Below, one piece after another: positions 41,704 to 43,082 of a DNA stretch of 43,082 nt. Made by a program: the position numbers and the translations under genes. How positions within the stretch are numbered: the stretch's first letter is position 1; each line of letters begins with the position of its first letter. The notes beneath the pieces were generated by a model. The model saw nothing but the letters and a program-made list of their open reading frames with translations. It searched no databases and was not told the origin of the DNA. Origin of the DNA: Clostridiales bacterium (GTDB lineage: Bacteria; Bacillota; Clostridia; Lachnospirales; Lachnospiraceae); assembly GCA_014799595.1 (NCBI GenBank), contig JAAVHR010000016.1, positions 8,756 to 51,837 of the forward strand, in the 5' to 3' direction.

Positions 41704-42228
41704 CTAATTCTCTCTTGTAATCCATCCACTTTCCCGCAACTGCTGTATCTGGTAAAATATCCAGTCTAGATAGTCATATTCCCAGAATTCTTTCTTCTTC
41801 ACCATATCCATAATAATCTCTGGTGTTGCCCATTTGGCATCTGTCACTTCTTCTTTTTGTAAAGTAAGGTCAGATAATTCAGCATCGGAACGTACCATCC
41901 AGACACAACGGTAACGTCCTGGCTTCTGGGTAATACTAAGCAAACGAAAATCTTCTTTTGGTGGTGTAATTCCCAGTTCTTCTTCTAATTCCCTGCAACA
42001 TCCAGCAAACATTTCTTCTCCTGCAATTACAGATCCTCCAGTAATTGCCCACATTCCTGGTTTCGTCTTTAATGTATTGGCTCTCTTTTGTATAAGTATT
42101 TCTCCTTTATGGTTCACTGGATATACATGAACAATTAAATGATAATCACCTTGTGGCATCTCTTCCCCCCTTATGTGGGTTCTGCCTGTTTTTTGTAGGT
42201 ACTGGTCGTACACATCCCATAATTCCAT
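41704..42228 (-). CDS. Nudix hydrolase in the ileS operon
   Basis: The 174-residue protein has a full Nudix box GGSVIAGEEMFAGCCRELEEELGI (G-x5-E-x7-RE-L-x-E-E-L-G). The start MELWDVYDQYLQKTGRTHIRG resembles the NUDIX family of isopentenyl-diphosphate isomerase-like or ADP-ribose-type hydrolases. Such enzymes cleave nucleoside diphosphates linked to other groups; the substrate here is unknown. The start follows AAGGGGGAA. It is first in the Ile T-box transcription unit, before ileS, so isoleucine starvation should raise both. Why this gene is there is unclear. Confidence 0.9.
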   Translation of the reverse strand: MELWDVYDQYLQKTGRTHIRGEEMPQGDYHLIVHVYPVNHKGEILIQKRANTLKTKPGMWAITGGSVIAGEEMFAGCCRELEEELGITPPKEDFRLLSITQKPGRYRCVWMVRSDAELSDLTLQKEEVTDAKWATPEIIMDMVKKKEFWEYDYLDWIFYQIQQLRESGWITREN

Positions 42229-42239
42229 ATTTTTCCCCC

Positions 42240-42565
42240 TTCATACATTTGTGAAAACGAAGTAGATACCCTGTCCACAATGCAAACATTTTTGTATATC
42301 CTGCCAGATATACAAAAAGCTTTCGTCCCAAACAGGACGAAAGCTCTAGCAATCTTAACCACCTATTCGACTGTACTCTGCAAAATGCATTCATACATGC
42401 TCCATATAACGGTGGAACCCGGCCCAGCTTACTTATTCTTTCAGCTTGCAACTTAGGAGTGATATTCCACTGCATATACTAGTACTGGTTTCCCACTATC
42501 ACCAGCTCACTGAAACACTTCCATGCAGTTTACTGTCTCCATCTTCGTCTTTTCACACTCTACGT
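42240..42565 (-). promoter_or_regulatory. Ile-specific T-box leader of the Nudix-ileS operon
   Basis: Stem I contains GGAG pairing with CTCC (complement of 42456-42459). An ATC specifier codon (42463-42461) is followed by A, i.e. isoleucine. The T-box-like segment is AGGTGGTTAAGATTGC, which keeps TGGT for the tRNA ACCA end but lacks the usual ACCGCG. It is followed by a terminator (arms AGCTTTCGTCC/GGACGAAAGCT, 42318-42345) and a T run. It should permit read-through when tRNA-Ile is uncharged. Confidence 0.88.
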
Positions 42566-42570
42566 TAAAT

Positions 42571-42599
42571 ATCATAGTATAAAATGATAAAAAAGTCAA
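42571..42599 (-). promoter_or_regulatory. Sigma-A promoter of the Ile T-box leader
   Basis: TTGACT and TATGAT are separated by 17 bases on the minus strand, just upstream of Stem I. Confidence 0.8.
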
Positions 42600-42636
42600 T
42601 GTCAGGTCACTTAAGATTTTTTAAATTTTTTTGTTA

Positions 42637-43082
42637 TTAAAATATAAATACCACTGCTGTCTTTTTTACTTTATTAAATGTCTTTAATACTTTACCATTC
42701 TTGTCCTTAATTTTTGTTACATACTTGCAATTCAAAACAAAAGTAGTCAGCACATTATGAAATTTAATACTCTTGTTTACATAATATGCAAATGTGCTGG
42801 TAAGAATATCCATAGTCTCCATTTCATCAAAACCTGTTGGTTCTGGTGTTTTTTTATCATCCTTATCACTTGGTGTTGTCAAACAGTCATCGTGAGAAGA
42901 AAAGCATCCATATCCACATATTTTGTAGTATCATACCGAAAACCATCTACACATTATTTTCTTACCCAGTCAGTCATTTAATAATATAGTATCTTGCCTG
43001 CTTTTTATTTCCTGTCCTGCTAAAATATGCATCCAACTCTCCTTGTTCCTTAGATAATCTTCCTTACCTCCTTATTACTTAT
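42637..43082 (-). pseudogene. Degraded gene remnant, probably GH13 alpha-amylase-like
   Basis: One minus-strand frame gives DWVRK, a stop, then CVDGFRYDTTKYVDMDAFLL, which strongly resembles GH13 region II (GVDGFR-D---KHV, with the catalytic Asp). Another frame continues as 81 residues (TPSDKDDKKTPEPTGFDEMETMDIL... KIKDKNGKVLKTFNKVKKT). Stops and at least one frame change between 42882 and 42953 show that it no longer codes for one protein. It runs off the right edge, so its upstream part is not visible. The amylase assignment rests on one short motif. Confidence 0.5.

Noticed and set aside
42146-42475. 109- and 63-residue minus-strand ORFs upstream of the Nudix gene
   Set aside because: They are readings through the Ile T-box leader; the specifier, T-box and terminator account for this DNA.

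Overview
The window reads as low-GC, spore-forming Clostridia, most likely Lachnospiraceae. The evidence is an alpha/beta-type small acid-soluble spore protein with a sigma-G-like promoter, two T-box leaders, VanR/VanS-like regulators, a FeoA-FeoB fusion, a BspA-type leucine-rich-repeat transglutaminase, and strong GGAGG ribosome binding sites throughout. The species cannot be named from the sequence alone. Nearly all genes are on the minus strand; only a ClC-family channel and a DJ-1/PfpI protein are on the plus strand.

Layout from left to right: glmM (cut by the window edge), a spore SASP gene and a plus-strand ClC gene (1-3425). Next comes a long minus-strand block (3554-13739) with a two-component system, an ABC-2 ATPase and permease, two large paralogous secreted/membrane proteins and a coiled-coil, Gly/Ser/Asn-rich membrane protein. 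Two promoters in this block carry the same tandem TGTAAG boxes, so I read it as one autoregulated envelope module. Then a small membrane protein and a VanZ-like protein (13909-14924); a Phe T-box operon pheS - DUF4303-like - pheT (15448-19911); a family 1 glycosyltransferase; an AAA-ATPase/PD-(D/E)XK gene of foreign look; a LysM-GH18 spore-type hydrolase; and DJ-1 (20092-25281).

The right half holds a six-gene type IV pilus-like operon (pilC-like, four pseudopilin-like proteins, pilT; 25491-29577), feoAB, glgP, a PilZ-domain protein with a long leader, a secreted LRR-transglutaminase-Ig protein, and an Ile T-box operon of a Nudix gene plus a long ileS. A degraded remnant that looks like a GH13 amylase lies at the right edge.

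The most distinctive feature is the intergenic DNA. It is filled with mini-elements of 28-187 bp whose ends read GTAACTGTTCAG or close variants. Five copies have perfect 8-bp flanking duplications and a sixth has 7 of 8. They show internal hairpins and occur as pairs in opposite orientation. Most sit right behind stop codons, between a gene and its terminator, and one gene takes its stop codon from such an element. The GTAA ends and 8-bp duplications suggest non-autonomous (MITE-like) relatives of IS66-type transposons. The smallest is a 28-bp palindrome with its own 8-bp duplication.
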